Source: Kitasatospora paranensis
GTDB taxonomy: Bacteria; Actinomycetota; Actinomycetes; Streptomycetales; Streptomycetaceae
Length of the DNA stretch: 64,000 bases
Direction of reading: 5' to 3'
Assembly: GCF_039544005.1 (NCBI RefSeq)
Contig: NZ_BAABKV010000001.1
Span: forward strand, 5,270,001 to 5,334,000
Part shown: positions 45,261 through 54,775 of the stretch, piece after piece
Layout: each line of letters begins with the position of its first letter
How positions within the stretch are numbered: the stretch's first letter is position 1
Program-made: the position numbers and the translations under genes
The notes under the pieces: generated by a model
The model's input: the letters and a program-made list of their open reading frames with translations, nothing else
What the model was told of the DNA's origin: nothing
Databases searched by the model: none

Positions 45261-46190
45261 TCAGCTCTGCGCGGCGTTGATCTGCGACTGCGTGACGGCG
45301 CCGGCCGAGACGCCCCACTTGTCGAGGATCGACTTGTAGGTGCCGTCGGCGATCAGCGACTGCACGGCGCCCTGGACGGCCTTGCCGAGGTCCGAGCCCT
45401 TGGCCACGACGATGCCGTACGGCGCGCTGTCGTAGGTGTCGCCGACCTTCTCCAGCTGGCCGTTGGTCTGCTTCAGCGCGTAGTCGATGACCGGGGAGTC
45501 GGCCATCATCGCCTGGTCGCGGCCGGCCACCAGGGCCTGGGTGACGTCGGTCTGCAGCGAGAACTTGTCGCCGTCGCCCGGGATGGTCGGCTTGCCGGCC
45601 TTGGTGCAGTCCGGGTTGCGGGTGTCCTTGATCTCGTCGGCCTGCGTGGTGCCGGTCTGGACGGCGACCTTCTTGCCGCAGAGGTCCTTGGCGTCGATCT
45701 TGTCGGGGTTGCCCTTCTTGACCGCGACGGCGCTGCCCGCGGAGAAGTAGGTGACCATGTCGACGGTCTTCTCGCGCTCCTTCGTGTCGGTGAAGGAGCT
45801 CATGCCGAGCTGGTACTTCTTGGCGGAGATGCCCGGGATGATCGAGGTGAAGTCGGCGTTCTGCACGTCCGCCTTCAGGCCCAGCTTCGCGGCGATGGCG
45901 TTGGCCAGGTCCACGTCCATGCCGACGATGTTGCCCTTGTCGTCCTTGAACTCGTTGGGCGCGTAGGACGCGTCGGCAGCGACCACCAGCTTGCCGCCGG
46001 ACTTCACGTCCGCCGGGACGAGCGCGGCGAGCGACGGGTCGGCGCTGGCGGCCTTGACGGTGCCGACCGCGCTGGGGGCGCCGGAGGCGGTCGACGAGCC
46101 GGAGCTGCCACACGCGGTGAGGAGCAGGGTGCCGGCTGCGAGTGCGGCGCCTGCCGCGACGATGCGGGGGCGCAGGGTGCGAGCGGTCAT
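45261..46190 (-). CDS. Amino-acid-binding lipoprotein of the ABC operon
   Basis: A 309-residue family-3 solute-binding protein. A lipoprotein signal with lipobox LTACGSSG precedes VVAADASYAPNEFKDDKG and GMDVDLANAIAAKLGL, with the typical KWGVSAGAVTQ end. It captures a polar amino acid for the adjacent permease. ATG 46190 is chosen because it begins the signal peptide; a ribosome site GAGGAGATCCCTCTC lies upstream. The ligand is not determinable. Confidence 0.93.
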   Translation of the reverse strand: MTARTLRPRIVAAGAALAAGTLLLTACGSSGSSTASGAPSAVGTVKAASADPSLAALVPADVKSGGKLVVAADASYAPNEFKDDKGNIVGMDVDLANAIAAKLGLKADVQNADFTSIIPGISAKKYQLGMSSFTDTKEREKTVDMVTYFSAGSAVAVKKGNPDKIDAKDLCGKKVAVQTGTTQADEIKDTRNPDCTKAGKPTIPGDGDKFSLQTDVTQALVAGRDQAMMADSPVIDYALKQTNGQLEKVGDTYDSAPYGIVVAKGSDLGKAVQGAVQSLIADGTYKSILDKWGVSAGAVTQSQINAAQS

Positions 46191-46589
46191 GAGAGGGATC
46201 TCCTCCTGGGGGAGAGACGTGCGGAGCGCCCCGCCGGGGGAACGGCGGTGCACCGGTCGCGCGGGCCGTGCGCACGTCTTCGTGCGCCGTCCGGGCCGGT
46301 TCTTCACTTGTGCGGGTCATCCGGGTCTGTGCATCGCCACCCTCCGCCGAGGTGAGCGAGTGATCGAACCGCCTCGACCAGTGGCTTTTTGCGATCCGAG
46401 TTGTGGGAATCCTGCCACTCACTGAGGGTGAACGGACCATGTTTCAGATCAAAATCGGATAACGGGGGCTATGACGTCCGCTATTCGGACGAATTCCGTT
46501 CCCCTGTCACCCTACGTATAAGTATGCAGACATGCTCGCCGAGGGGCCGGAAGCCGGCCCCCGGGAGCGTCGGGAGGCTGCGCCGCGGG
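46191..46589 (-). other. Gap between two binding-protein genes with a terminator
   Basis: This 399-base region holds no gene. A hairpin GGGGCCGG-AAG-CCGGCCCC (46543-46561) just after the second binding-protein gene is its terminator. A 6-base inverted repeat CGTCCG-CTATT-CGGACG (46475-46491) and less GC-rich DNA around 46380-46530 mark the probable promoter region of the first binding-protein gene. Confidence 0.5.
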
Positions 46590-47510
46590 TCAGAAGCCGC
46601 CGTTGACCACGGCGCTCTGGACGGCCGCGGCCGACACGTTCCACTTGGCGAGAATGGCGTCGTACTCGCCGTCGTGGATCATCGCGTTGATCGCCTTCAC
46701 CAGCACGTCCCGCAGCTCGGTGTTGTCCTTGGCCACCGCGATGCCGTAGGGCGCGGGCTGCAGCTGCGGGCCGGACACCTCGAACTTGGCGCCGCCGGGG
46801 CCGCCCTTGGCCGCGAGGTAGGCGGCCACCGGGAGGTCGTTCATGTCGGCGTCGGCCCGATGGGACGCGACCTCGGCCAGCGCCTGGGTGTCGTTCTCGA
46901 ACAGGTGGACGGTGACCGGGTTGTGGTTGCGCTGGCAGGCGGCCTTCTGGCGGTCCACGATGTCGGCCTGGGTGGTGCCGCGCTGGAGCGCGATGGTGTG
47001 GCCGCAGAGGTCGTCCAGCTTGGTGATGCCGGCCGGGTTGCCCTTGGGGACGAGGATCGAGGAGCCCACGATCAGGTAGTCCACGAAGTCCACGCCCGGG
47101 TTGACCTGCTTGCCGTCGGCGTCGGTGCCGTCACGGCGCTGGCGGTTGTCGGTCATCGCCGACATCACCGCGTCGAACTCCTTGGCCTGGAGCCCCGGGA
47201 TGGTCTTGTCGAACGCGGTGTCCGCGATCTCCACCTTCACCCCGAGCCGCTTGCCGATCGCCTGGGCGAGATCCGGGTCGATGCCGGTCGCCTCGCCGTC
47301 CTGGCCCTTGAACTCCACCGGTGCGTAGTTGACGTCCGAGGCGATCTTCAGCACGCCGGCGTCCCGGATCTTCGCCGGCAGCCGGTCGTGCAGGCTGTCG
47401 TTGCTCTTCGTGCCGCCGATGCTGCTGCAGGCGGTGAGGAGCAGGACGCCGGCAGTGACAGCTGCTCCGGCGGCGACGGCGCGGGCGGGTATGGGGGCGA
47501 TGGCGTGCAT
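46590..47510 (-). CDS. Second family-3 amino-acid-binding lipoprotein
   Basis: A 306-residue lipoprotein with lipobox LTACSSIGG, then VLKIASDVNYAPVEFKGQDG and GIDPDLAQAIGKRLGVKV. It is homologous to the binding protein at 45261 and ends KWNVSAAAVQSAVVNGGF. Its own terminator separates it from the transporter operon, so it is an additional ligand receptor that may share the same permease. ATG 47510 follows CAGGAGGACGACCGC. Confidence 0.92.
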   Translation of the reverse strand: MHAIAPIPARAVAAGAAVTAGVLLLTACSSIGGTKSNDSLHDRLPAKIRDAGVLKIASDVNYAPVEFKGQDGEATGIDPDLAQAIGKRLGVKVEIADTAFDKTIPGLQAKEFDAVMSAMTDNRQRRDGTDADGKQVNPGVDFVDYLIVGSSILVPKGNPAGITKLDDLCGHTIALQRGTTQADIVDRQKAACQRNHNPVTVHLFENDTQALAEVASHRADADMNDLPVAAYLAAKGGPGGAKFEVSGPQLQPAPYGIAVAKDNTELRDVLVKAINAMIHDGEYDAILAKWNVSAAAVQSAVVNGGF

Positions 47511-48219
47511 GCGGTCGTCCTCCTGAGGAACTCTGGTGGTGCCGTGCACCGGCCGACCCGCCGGGTGAGGGGGCCCGGATGGTGGACATTCCGCGTTCGC
47601 GGGGGCGGCAGGACTGTCCGGATGCCGGTGCGGGAAATGTGATCCTCCCATCCCACCCTCCTGATGAAGGTCGCGGGTGTGTCAGAATCTGGTATCGGGT
47701 GACCCCCGACGCAACGAAGGCAGACCGCCGGTTGCGCCGCTCCCAATCGAGCGGTGCGCATCCGGGGTGCGCAGGACCGGAAGTCGACGACGCCGACTCT
47801 GGATCCGAGGCACCGGCTCCTCTCCGTGTCTGCGTTCACTCCTGCGGGTGCGCGTACCGTCTCGCCGTTGCCGCCGCCGGCCGCCGGTTCCTCCGTGGAA
47901 CCGGACGCTGTCAAGGCGCCGCAACGGGGTGAACGGCGCGCGACGAGGACGGAAAGGCACAGGTGCGGTGCCTTCCCCCGCCTAGGCTCGACGGTGCTGT
48001 CACCGTCCGGCTCCGTACGGATACGCCTGGGCATGACCGGAAAGCACAGCGCAGAACACCCAAAACCCTCACCCGAGGGCGCAGCCCGGCGGCCGCGCCC
48101 GACCCCGGCCTCCGGGTACGCGTTCCGCGTACCCGCCGTCGCCGTCCTCGCGGCGACGCGGGCGGGGTCCACGACCGTCGGCCCGTGCGCCCTCGCTGAT
48201 CATTGACGAAGAGGTCAAC
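47511..48219. other. Gene-poor divergent region before malic enzyme
   Basis: About 700 bases separate the second binding-protein gene from malic enzyme. Open frames exist (for example 47754-48206 on the plus strand), but they are Arg/Pro/Ser-rich with no recognisable domain or ribosome site, so I do not call them. The region should contain both promoters; nothing else specific was seen. Confidence 0.5.
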
Positions 48220-49416
48220 GTGGCAGCGGAGATCATCCACCCCAATACGCAGGACACCGACGATCCGGTCGACGCCGTCTTCGCGCTGCACCGCGGCGGC
48301 AAGATGGAGGTCCGGGCCACCGTTCCGGTGCGCGACGCGGACGACCTGTCCCTCGCCTACACGCCGGGTGTGGCCCGGGTCTGCACCGCCATCGCCGAGC
48401 AGCCCGAGCTGGTGAACGACTACACCTGGAAGGCCAACACGGTCGCCGTCGTCACGGACGGCACCGCCGTCCTCGGCCTCGGCGACATCGGCCCGGAGGC
48501 GTCGCTGCCCGTCATGGAGGGCAAGGCGATCCTCTTCAAGCAGTTCGGCGGCGTGGACGCCGTCCCGATCGCGCTCGCCTGCACCGATGTCGACGAGATC
48601 GTCGAGACGGTCGTCCGGCTGGCGCCGTCCTTCGGCGGCGTCAACCTGGAGGACATCTCGGCGCCGCGCTGCTTCGAGATCGAGCGCAGACTCCAGGACG
48701 CCCTGGACATCCCGATCTTCCACGACGACCAGCACGGCACCGCGATCGTCACCACCGCGGCCCTGTGGAACGCGGCCAAGGTGACGGGCCGGGAGATCGG
48801 CAGCCTGCGCGCGGTCATCTCCGGCGCCGGCGCCGCGGGCATCGCGATCGCCAAGATGCTGGTCGCCGCCGGCATCGGCGACGTGGCCGTCTGCGACCGC
48901 CGCGGCGTCGTGTACGAGGGCCGCGGCGACCTCACCGACGTCAAGGCGGAGATCGCCGCCCTGACCAACCGTTCCGGGGTCAAGGGCTCGCTGGCCGACG
49001 CGCTGGACGGCGCCGACGTCTTCATCGGCGTCTCCGGCGGCACCGTCCCCGAGGACGTCGTCGCCACCATGGCGAAGGGCTGCTTCGTCTTCGCGATGGC
49101 CAACCCGAACCCGGAGATCCACCCCGAGGTCGCCCACCGGTACGCGGCCGTGGTGGCCACCGGCCGCTCCGACTTCCCCAACCAGATCAACAACGTGCTG
49201 GCCTTCCCCGGCATCTTCGCCGGCGCCCTCCAGGTCCGGGCCACCCGGATCACCGAGGGCATGAAGCTGGCCGCGGCCAAGGCGCTCGCCGCCGTCGTCG
49301 CCGACGAGCTGACGCCGCAGAAGGTGATCCCCTCGCCGTTCGACGAGCGGGTCGCGCCGGCCGTCACCAAGGCCGTCGCCGAGGCCGCCCGTGCCGAGGG
49401 CGTGGCACGCAGGTAG
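48220..49416 (+). CDS. NAD(P)-dependent malic enzyme
   Basis: A 398-residue short-type malic enzyme converting malate to pyruvate and CO2. LAYTPGVARVC, the metal/substrate region FHDDQHGTAIVTTAAL and the Rossmann motif ISGAGAAGIAIAKML are present, with NPNPEIHPE and FPNQINNVLAFPG toward the end. GTG 48220 follows AAGAGGTCAAC. It links the TCA cycle to pyruvate and, in Streptomyces, to lipid supply. Confidence 0.95.
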   Translation: MAAEIIHPNTQDTDDPVDAVFALHRGGKMEVRATVPVRDADDLSLAYTPGVARVCTAIAEQPELVNDYTWKANTVAVVTDGTAVLGLGDIGPEASLPVMEGKAILFKQFGGVDAVPIALACTDVDEIVETVVRLAPSFGGVNLEDISAPRCFEIERRLQDALDIPIFHDDQHGTAIVTTAALWNAAKVTGREIGSLRAVISGAGAAGIAIAKMLVAAGIGDVAVCDRRGVVYEGRGDLTDVKAEIAALTNRSGVKGSLADALDGADVFIGVSGGTVPEDVVATMAKGCFVFAMANPNPEIHPEVAHRYAAVVATGRSDFPNQINNVLAFPGIFAGALQVRATRITEGMKLAAAKALAAVVADELTPQKVIPSPFDERVAPAVTKAVAEAARAEGVARR

Positions 49417-49503
49417 CAGACTCCGAGGGGCCCGGGACACGCGGCGAGCGTCACACCACCGCGTGGTACCGGGCCCCGGGCGTGCGCGGCTATCGTCCGG
49501 ACC

Positions 49504-50466
49504 ATGTTTGCTGCCTATGCCGCACGTATCGACGCCGACGACCCGCTGAGCGCGCTCGAACTGGGCGAACTGCCCGAGCCGGTCGCCCGCGAGGGCTGGA
49601 GCACGGTGACGGTGAAGGCCGCCACCCTCAACCACCACGACCTGTGGTCCCTGCGCGGGGTGGGCCTGCCCGCCGAGCGGCTGCCGATGATCCTCGGCTG
49701 CGACGCCGCCGGGATCGACGAGCACGGCAACGAGGTCGTCCTGCACTCCGTCATCGGCCAGAGCGGGCACGGCGTCGGACCCACCGAGCCGCGCTCCCTG
49801 CTGACCGAGCGCTACCAGGGCACGTTCGCCCAGCAGGTCGTGGTGCCGACCTGGAACCTGCTGCCCAAGCCCGCCGAGCTCAGCTTCGAGGAGGCCGCCT
49901 GCCTGCCGACGGCCTGGCTGACGGCCTATCGGATGCTGTTCACCAACGCCGGCGTCAAGCCCGGCGACACCGTCCTCGTGCAGGGGGCCGGCGGCGGCGT
50001 GTCCACCGCGCTGGTGGTCCTCGGCAAGGCGGCCGGCCTGCGGGTCTGGGTCACCGGCCGGGACGAGGCCAAGCGCGCCCGGGCCGTCGCGCTCGGCGCG
50101 GACGCGGCGTTCGAGAGCGGCGCCCGGCTGCCCGAGCGGGTCGACGCGGTGATGGAGACGGTCGGCGCCGCCACCTGGTCGCACTCCGTCAAGTCGCTGC
50201 GCCCGGGCGGCACCATCGTCATCTCCGGCGCCACGTCCGGGCCCAACCCGACGTCGGTCGAACTGACCCGGATCTTCTTCCTGGAGCTCAAGGTGGTCGG
50301 CTCGACCATGGGCACCAAGGAGGAGCTGGCCGGCCTGCTCGCGCTCTGCGCCCACAGCGGCGTCCGGCCGGTCATCGACTCGGTGCTGCCGCTGACCGAG
50401 GCGCGCGAGGGCTTCGCCCGGCTGGCCGAGGGCGAGGTCTTCGGCAAGATCGTCCTGAACCCGTAG
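49504..50466 (+). CDS. Zinc-type MDR oxidoreductase (quinone-reductase/alcohol-dehydrogenase-like)
   Basis: A 320-residue medium-chain dehydrogenase/reductase. LNHHDLWSLRGVGLP and ILGCDAAGIDEHGNEV form the N-terminal catalytic domain and VLVQGAGGGVSTALVVLGKA the NAD(P)-binding site. The structural-zinc Cys cluster is absent, favouring a quinone/enal reductase type. It follows malic enzyme by 87 bases on the same strand. Substrate unknown. Confidence 0.9.
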   Translation: MFAAYAARIDADDPLSALELGELPEPVAREGWSTVTVKAATLNHHDLWSLRGVGLPAERLPMILGCDAAGIDEHGNEVVLHSVIGQSGHGVGPTEPRSLLTERYQGTFAQQVVVPTWNLLPKPAELSFEEAACLPTAWLTAYRMLFTNAGVKPGDTVLVQGAGGGVSTALVVLGKAAGLRVWVTGRDEAKRARAVALGADAAFESGARLPERVDAVMETVGAATWSHSVKSLRPGGTIVISGATSGPNPTSVELTRIFFLELKVVGSTMGTKEELAGLLALCAHSGVRPVIDSVLPLTEAREGFARLAEGEVFGKIVLNP

Positions 50467-50475
50467 CGGCACGCG

Positions 50476-50509
50476 GGAGCGGGGGCGCGGTGCGGCCGCG
50501 CCCCGCTCC
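50476..50509. terminator. Bidirectional terminator between MDR and PadR genes
   Basis: GGAGCGGGGGCGCGG and CCGCGCCCCGCTCC pair with one bulged G, between convergent genes. Confidence 0.7.
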
Positions 50510-50520
50510 GGGATCAGGTG

Positions 50521-51555
50521 CTAACGCCCGAGCAGCCGGGCGGCCGCCGCCGCCAGGGCCGCCTGCGCGCGGGCCAGCTGGTCGCGGGTCACCCCGTGGT
50601 CGCGGGCGGTGTCGCGGACGTGGTCGCGGAAGCGGTCGAGCAGCCGCTCCAGCTCCCGGGCGGGGTCGCCGGCCGGGTCCGTCCGGGCCCAGGACGGCAG
50701 CTCCTCGGCCGGTGCGCCGTCCTGCGGTGCGCCGCCCTCGGCCGCGTCGTCCTTGTCGAGGTCGATCCGGGTGATCCGGACGTCCTCGGACGGGGCGGGA
50801 TGGCCCCACTTCGCGGCGTCGGCCAGCCCGCCGAGACTGCGGGTCAGCTCGGCCAGGCCCTCGCTGAGGCCGGTCGACCAGTCGCCCTGCGAGGCGTGCC
50901 GGCGGACCTGCTCCTCCACCCGGCGCTTGATCCGCAGCGCCTCCTGCTGGGTGGCGCTGCGGGCGGCCTTCGACTGCTCGCGCAGCCGGCGGGCCTCCTC
51001 CTCGGCGGCCTTGGCCTGGGCCTTGGCGGCCTTCTCCTGCTCCTTGGCCCGCTTGGCCTGCTCCTTGGCCTGGGTCTTGAAGCGCTCGTACTCCTCCTTA
51101 GCGCGGTACCAGGACTCCTTGTCGCCCCACGGGCCCGCCCACGGGTCGCCGGACGCGGTGGCCGGCCGCGGGGCCTGCCGGGCGGCGCCCCACAGCTCCT
51201 CGCGCAAGTCCCTGGCGGTGTCGCGGACGTCCTCCCGGATCGCCCCGGCGAGCTGGGCGACGGACTCCCGGATCTCCACCTCCAGCTCGGCGAGCTCGCC
51301 CTGACGGTCCGCCAGTTCGCGGCGCCCGGCGTCGGTGAGCCGGTAGACCTTGCGGCCGCCCTCGGTGCTGTGGGCGACCAGGCCCTCCTTCTCCAGCTTG
51401 GCCAGGCGCGGGTAGACGGTGCCGGCCGAGGGGGCGTACAGGCCCTGGAAGCGCTCCTCCAGCAGGCGGATCACCTCGTACCCGTGGCGCGGGGACTCGT
51501 CCAGGAGCTTCAGCAGGTACAGCCGGAGCCGGCCGTGCCCGAACACCGGGCTCAT
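50521..51555 (-). CDS. PadR-family regulator with a long coiled-coil extension
   Basis: The first 90 residues are a PadR winged helix (LRLYLLKLLDESPRHGYEV, GTVYPRLAKLEKEGLVAHS). The remaining 250 residues are an unusual Lys/Ala/Glu-rich coiled coil (about 150-220) and an acidic C-terminal part, far longer than typical PadR proteins of about 110-180. It starts one base after the DUF4097 gene, so the two are coupled. Twin palindromes upstream of DUF4097 suggest it represses its own operon. Confidence 0.88.
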   Translation of the reverse strand: MSPVFGHGRLRLYLLKLLDESPRHGYEVIRLLEERFQGLYAPSAGTVYPRLAKLEKEGLVAHSTEGGRKVYRLTDAGRRELADRQGELAELEVEIRESVAQLAGAIREDVRDTARDLREELWGAARQAPRPATASGDPWAGPWGDKESWYRAKEEYERFKTQAKEQAKRAKEQEKAAKAQAKAAEEEARRLREQSKAARSATQQEALRIKRRVEEQVRRHASQGDWSTGLSEGLAELTRSLGGLADAAKWGHPAPSEDVRITRIDLDKDDAAEGGAPQDGAPAEELPSWARTDPAGDPARELERLLDRFRDHVRDTARDHGVTRDQLARAQAALAAAAARLLGR

Positions 51556-51556
51556 C

Positions 51557-52453
51557 TCAGGCCTCCTTGGTGAGGTCGGGGCCGACCGGGAGCTCCTTGA
51601 CCAGGACGGGGCCCTCGTCCTCGGGCTCCGGGCGGTGCAGCACCGTGACGGCGCCGGAGACGGTGGTGACCTGGAGCCGGCCGGTGCCGGTGCCGAGCTG
51701 GCCGGAGAGCCGCTTGGCCCCCCAGCTGCCGCCGACGGTGAGCTCGGTGAAGGTGCTGGTGAGGTCGCCGCTGGTGGTGCCCGCCTCGACCTTGGCGTCG
51801 GCCACCGAGGGCAGCCGGACGCCGACCGGGCCGGAGACCGTGGTCACCTTGATGTCGGTGGGGGTCTGCACGTCGAGGTCGAGGGTGACGGCGCCGCTGA
51901 CCGTGTTGGCCTGCACCTTGTCGGCCGTGCCCGCCACGACGGTGAGCCCGCCGGAGACGGAGTTGACCTTGAGCTCGCCGGACACCGACTGGGCGTCGAC
52001 GTCACCGGAGACGGTGTTGGCGTGGATCCGGCCGGTCAGGTCGACCAGGGTGGTGGCGCCGCTGGCCCCGTGCACGGCGACCGGGCCGCTGATGCCGGAG
52101 ACCGTGGTGTCGGCCGAGACCGTCCCGATCTTCACGTCGGAGCCGGCCGGAACGGCCAGCGAGACGACGGCGCGGCGCTTGCGGCGCAGCGAGGCGAAGA
52201 AGTACTTGACCGACTGGACCGACTTGACCGTCTCGCCGAACTCGCTCCAGCTGAGGTCCTTGTACGCGACCGTCAGCACGCCGTCGGCCAGCGTGACGAG
52301 CAGCGGCTCGCCCTCCAGCTCGCCGACCTCCAGCCGGGCGGGACCCTCGGCGGCGACCACGTTCACGGCGCCTCCGATGATCCGCACGTGCAGGGTGCCG
52401 ACCGGCTCGTCGATGGTGATCCTGTCGGGTCCTTCGACCGTCCACTGGCTCAT
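51557..52453 (-). CDS. DUF4097-family beta-repeat protein
   Basis: A 298-residue protein made of short beta repeats with recurring T-V-S-G (for example ANTVSGDVDAQSVSGELKVN), typical of the DUF4097/YvlB beta-solenoid fold. It has no signal peptide or membrane helix, so it is probably cytoplasmic. Its function is unknown; in this and similar operons it is paired with a PadR regulator. It is the first gene of the operon and lies directly downstream of the twin palindromic operator. Confidence 0.87.
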   Translation of the reverse strand: MSQWTVEGPDRITIDEPVGTLHVRIIGGAVNVVAAEGPARLEVGELEGEPLLVTLADGVLTVAYKDLSWSEFGETVKSVQSVKYFFASLRRKRRAVVSLAVPAGSDVKIGTVSADTTVSGISGPVAVHGASGATTLVDLTGRIHANTVSGDVDAQSVSGELKVNSVSGGLTVVAGTADKVQANTVSGAVTLDLDVQTPTDIKVTTVSGPVGVRLPSVADAKVEAGTTSGDLTSTFTELTVGGSWGAKRLSGQLGTGTGRLQVTTVSGAVTVLHRPEPEDEGPVLVKELPVGPDLTKEA

Positions 52454-52475
52454 GATGGTGTCCCCGTCTCCCGTT

Positions 52476-52519
52476 CGCGATGTATCGCGTTCCCGATGAG
52501 AAACACGATATATCGCGTG
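52476..52519. promoter_or_regulatory. Twin palindromic operator of the DUF4097-PadR operon
   Basis: CGCGATGTATCGCG (52476-52489) and ACGATATATCGCGT (52505-52518) are two near-identical palindromes about one centre every 28-29 bases, with a perfect CGATATATCG core in the second. They lie 23-65 bases upstream of the DUF4097 start and are strikingly AT-rich at the centre. This is the expected layout for a dimeric PadR repressor covering a promoter. Confidence 0.75.
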
Positions 52520-52552
52520 GCGCGGAAGTCAAGCGCCCCTCGCGAACGACAA

Positions 52553-52583
52553 CGGCCCGGGAGGCCGAATGCCTCCCGGGCCG
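52553..52583. terminator. Terminator after the DUF6104 gene
   Basis: CGGCCCGGGAGGC (52553-52565) and GCCTCCCGGGCCG (52571-52583) form a perfect 13-base stem with a 5-base loop. Confidence 0.85.
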
Positions 52584-52602
52584 CCGCCCGCGCCTGCCGC
52601 GC

Positions 52603-52782
52603 TCAGTCCTCGTCCTCGTCGTCGAGCCGCGCCAGCCAGGTGGCCAGCCGCTCGACCGGGATCTCGAAGTCCGGGTTGAGGTCGACGAACTCGCGCAGGC
52701 GCTCGGCCAGCCACTCGAAGGTGACCTCCTCGTCGCCGCGCCGGCTCGCCAGCTCCTCGATGCCGCGGTCGGTGAAGTACAC
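52603..52782 (-). CDS. DUF6104-like small acidic protein
   Basis: A 59-residue protein beginning MYFTDRGIEELASRRGDEEV and ending in an acidic RLDDEDED tail; the middle is helical (TFEWLAERLREFVDLNPDFE). It starts at GTG 52782. This resembles small conserved actinobacterial proteins annotated DUF6104, with no known function. It follows the kinase gene by 51 bases on the same strand and ends in its own terminator. Confidence 0.75.
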   Translation of the reverse strand: MYFTDRGIEELASRRGDEEVTFEWLAERLREFVDLNPDFEIPVERLATWLARLDDEDED

Positions 52783-52833
52783 GGTGCGCTCCGGTCCGAT
52801 GGGATGTGACCAGGTCAGGATAGACCTGGGGGA

Positions 52834-54610
52834 TCAGGCGTCGTTGCGGTAGTAGGAGAGCGAGACCTTGACCGCGCCGGTGGAGCCGTTGCCCTGCTCC
52901 AGCACCCTGCCGATCACCACCCCGCCGTTCTCCCGGTTGCGGACGCAGAACAGCCGGCCGACCGGGAGGTCGTCGTACTTCATCTCGGTCAGCGGCTCCT
53001 GCTCGATCCCGGTGGTGCACTGGGCCGGGGTCAGCTCCGCCTGCTTGGTGAAGTAGACGTCCGAACTGCTCGACCAGTTGAAGTGGCCGTAGGTCGGCTC
53101 CAGCGCCCAGGACGGGCTGACCGAGGCGGCGACCACCTTGCCGCTCGACAGGTCGAAGACGTACGTGTAGCTCGGGCTGGCCAGCTCGCGGCCGGAGTAG
53201 ACCTCCGTCCAGTGGGTGCCGGTGCCGCCGGTGTCCGTGCCCGGGGAGCCGCTCGGGGCGGCGGCCGGGGACGAGGCGGGAGCCGCCGCCGGCCCCTTGC
53301 CGCCGCTCGGGGACGCGCCGGCCGCACCGGTCGTCGCCCCCGCCCGCCAGCGGTCCCGTTCCCGGCGCCGCTGTCCTTCATCAGCCACACACCGGCCACC
53401 GTCCCGGCCACCGCGGCCGCCACCGCGACGGCCAGCAGGGCCTTCCACGAGACGCCGCGCCGTACGGGCGCCGCCGGCGCCCGGGTGTCGAAGGCGGCCG
53501 GGGCGGCGAACGGGTGCGGGGCCGGCCCGGCCGGGGCCTGCAGGGGCGGCTGCGGCGGGCCGAAGGCACCGACCGGCGGGGCCACCGGGCCGACCTGCGG
53601 CGCGGGCACGGGCGCGGCGAAGGACGGTGCGGTGGCCGGCACGGTCGGCATCGGCGGGACGGCGGGCGGCACCGGCAGCGGGGTCGGCGGGGTCCGCGGC
53701 AGGTCGGAGCGGCGGGTGATCTCGGTGCCGACCCGGGCCGGCAGCCAGTCGTCGGCGAACCTGAGCTCCCCGCCGACCGCCGGGTGGCTGCGGGCGGCGG
53801 CGATGATCGCGGCGGGCGTCGGACGGTCCCCGGGGGCCTTCGCCAGGCAGCGCTCCAGCAGGGCGCGCAGGCCCTCGTCCGGCACGGCGCCGAGATCCGG
53901 CTGCTCGTGCACCACCCGGTACAGCACCGCCGTCTCCGGGCCCTCGCCGAACGGCGGCGTGCCGCCCGCCACGTACGCCGCCAGCGCGCCGAGCGCGAAG
54001 ACATCGGTGGCCTCGGTCACCGGCCGGCCCTGTGCCTGCTCGGGCGACATGAAGGCGGGCGAGCCGATCCGGAAGCCGGTTCCGGTCAGCGCGGTGGCGT
54101 CGGCGGCCCGGGCGATGCCGAAGTCGATCACGCGCGGGCCGTCGGCGGCGACCAGCACGTTGGCCGGCTTGAGGTCGCGGTGCACCACGCCGACGCCGTG
54201 GATCGCCTGGAGCGCCTCGGCGATGCCGCCCACCAGCAGCAGCACGGTGCGGACGGGCAGTGCCCCTGCTCGCGCACCACCTGTTGCAGCGAGGGGCCCG
54301 GCACGTAGGCGGTGACCAGCCAGGGGCTCGCCGCGTCCAGCCCGGAGTCGATCACCTGCGCCGTGTAGAGGCCGTGGATCCGCTGGGCGTTGGTCACCTC
54401 CTGCGCGAACCGGCGCCGGAACTCGCCGTCCTCGGCGAACTCCGGGCGCACCACCTTGAGGGCGACCGGCCGCCCGCCCGGGGTGTACGACAGGTAGACC
54501 CGGCCCATGCCGCCCGCCCCCAGCCGGGCGTACAGCCGGTAGCCGCCGACCTCCCGGGGATCCTCCGGCAGCAGGGGCTGGAACACGGGCGGCAACTGAT
54601 CGGTGGACAT
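52834..54610 (-). CDS. Membrane Ser/Thr protein kinase (PknB type), two frameshifts
   Basis: An N-terminal kinase domain (GAGGMGRVYLS, ALKVV, HRDLKPANVLV, DFGIAR, SPEQAQG) is followed by a Pro-rich juxtamembrane linker, one membrane helix (LLAVAVAAAVAGTVAGVWLM) and an extracellular domain of about 150 residues with two Cys that may form a disulfide. Two lost bases, near 54262 and near 53350, split the gene into three frames; joined, they give about 592 residues. The extracellular part is not a PASTA repeat and has no family I recognise; it is presumably the sensor. Confidence 0.85.
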
Positions 54611-54710
54611 GCGGACTCCCCCTGGGACGCGGCGTGACGCCCATACCGTACCGACCTGACGCGGCGGCGGGCCGACGGGCCGTCACCTCGCCCCGGGGGT
54701 GGGCAACGGC

Positions 54711-54749
54711 CGAGGCCCGGCCCCGCCGCGACGGCGGGACCGGGCCTCG
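54711..54749 (-). terminator. Terminator of kgd
   Basis: An almost perfect GC-rich stem (GAGGCCCGG with CCGGGCCTC, extended by CCCGCCG with CGGCGGG, one bulge in each arm) lies about 30 bases after the kgd stop. Confidence 0.75.
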
Positions 54750-54775
54750 GGACGAGTGCCGCGGAGCGGGTCGGC

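Noticed and set aside
47754..48206. Candidate 150-residue gene before malic enzyme
   Set aside because: No ribosome site, no domain, Arg/Pro/Ser-rich composition like random high-GC DNA.
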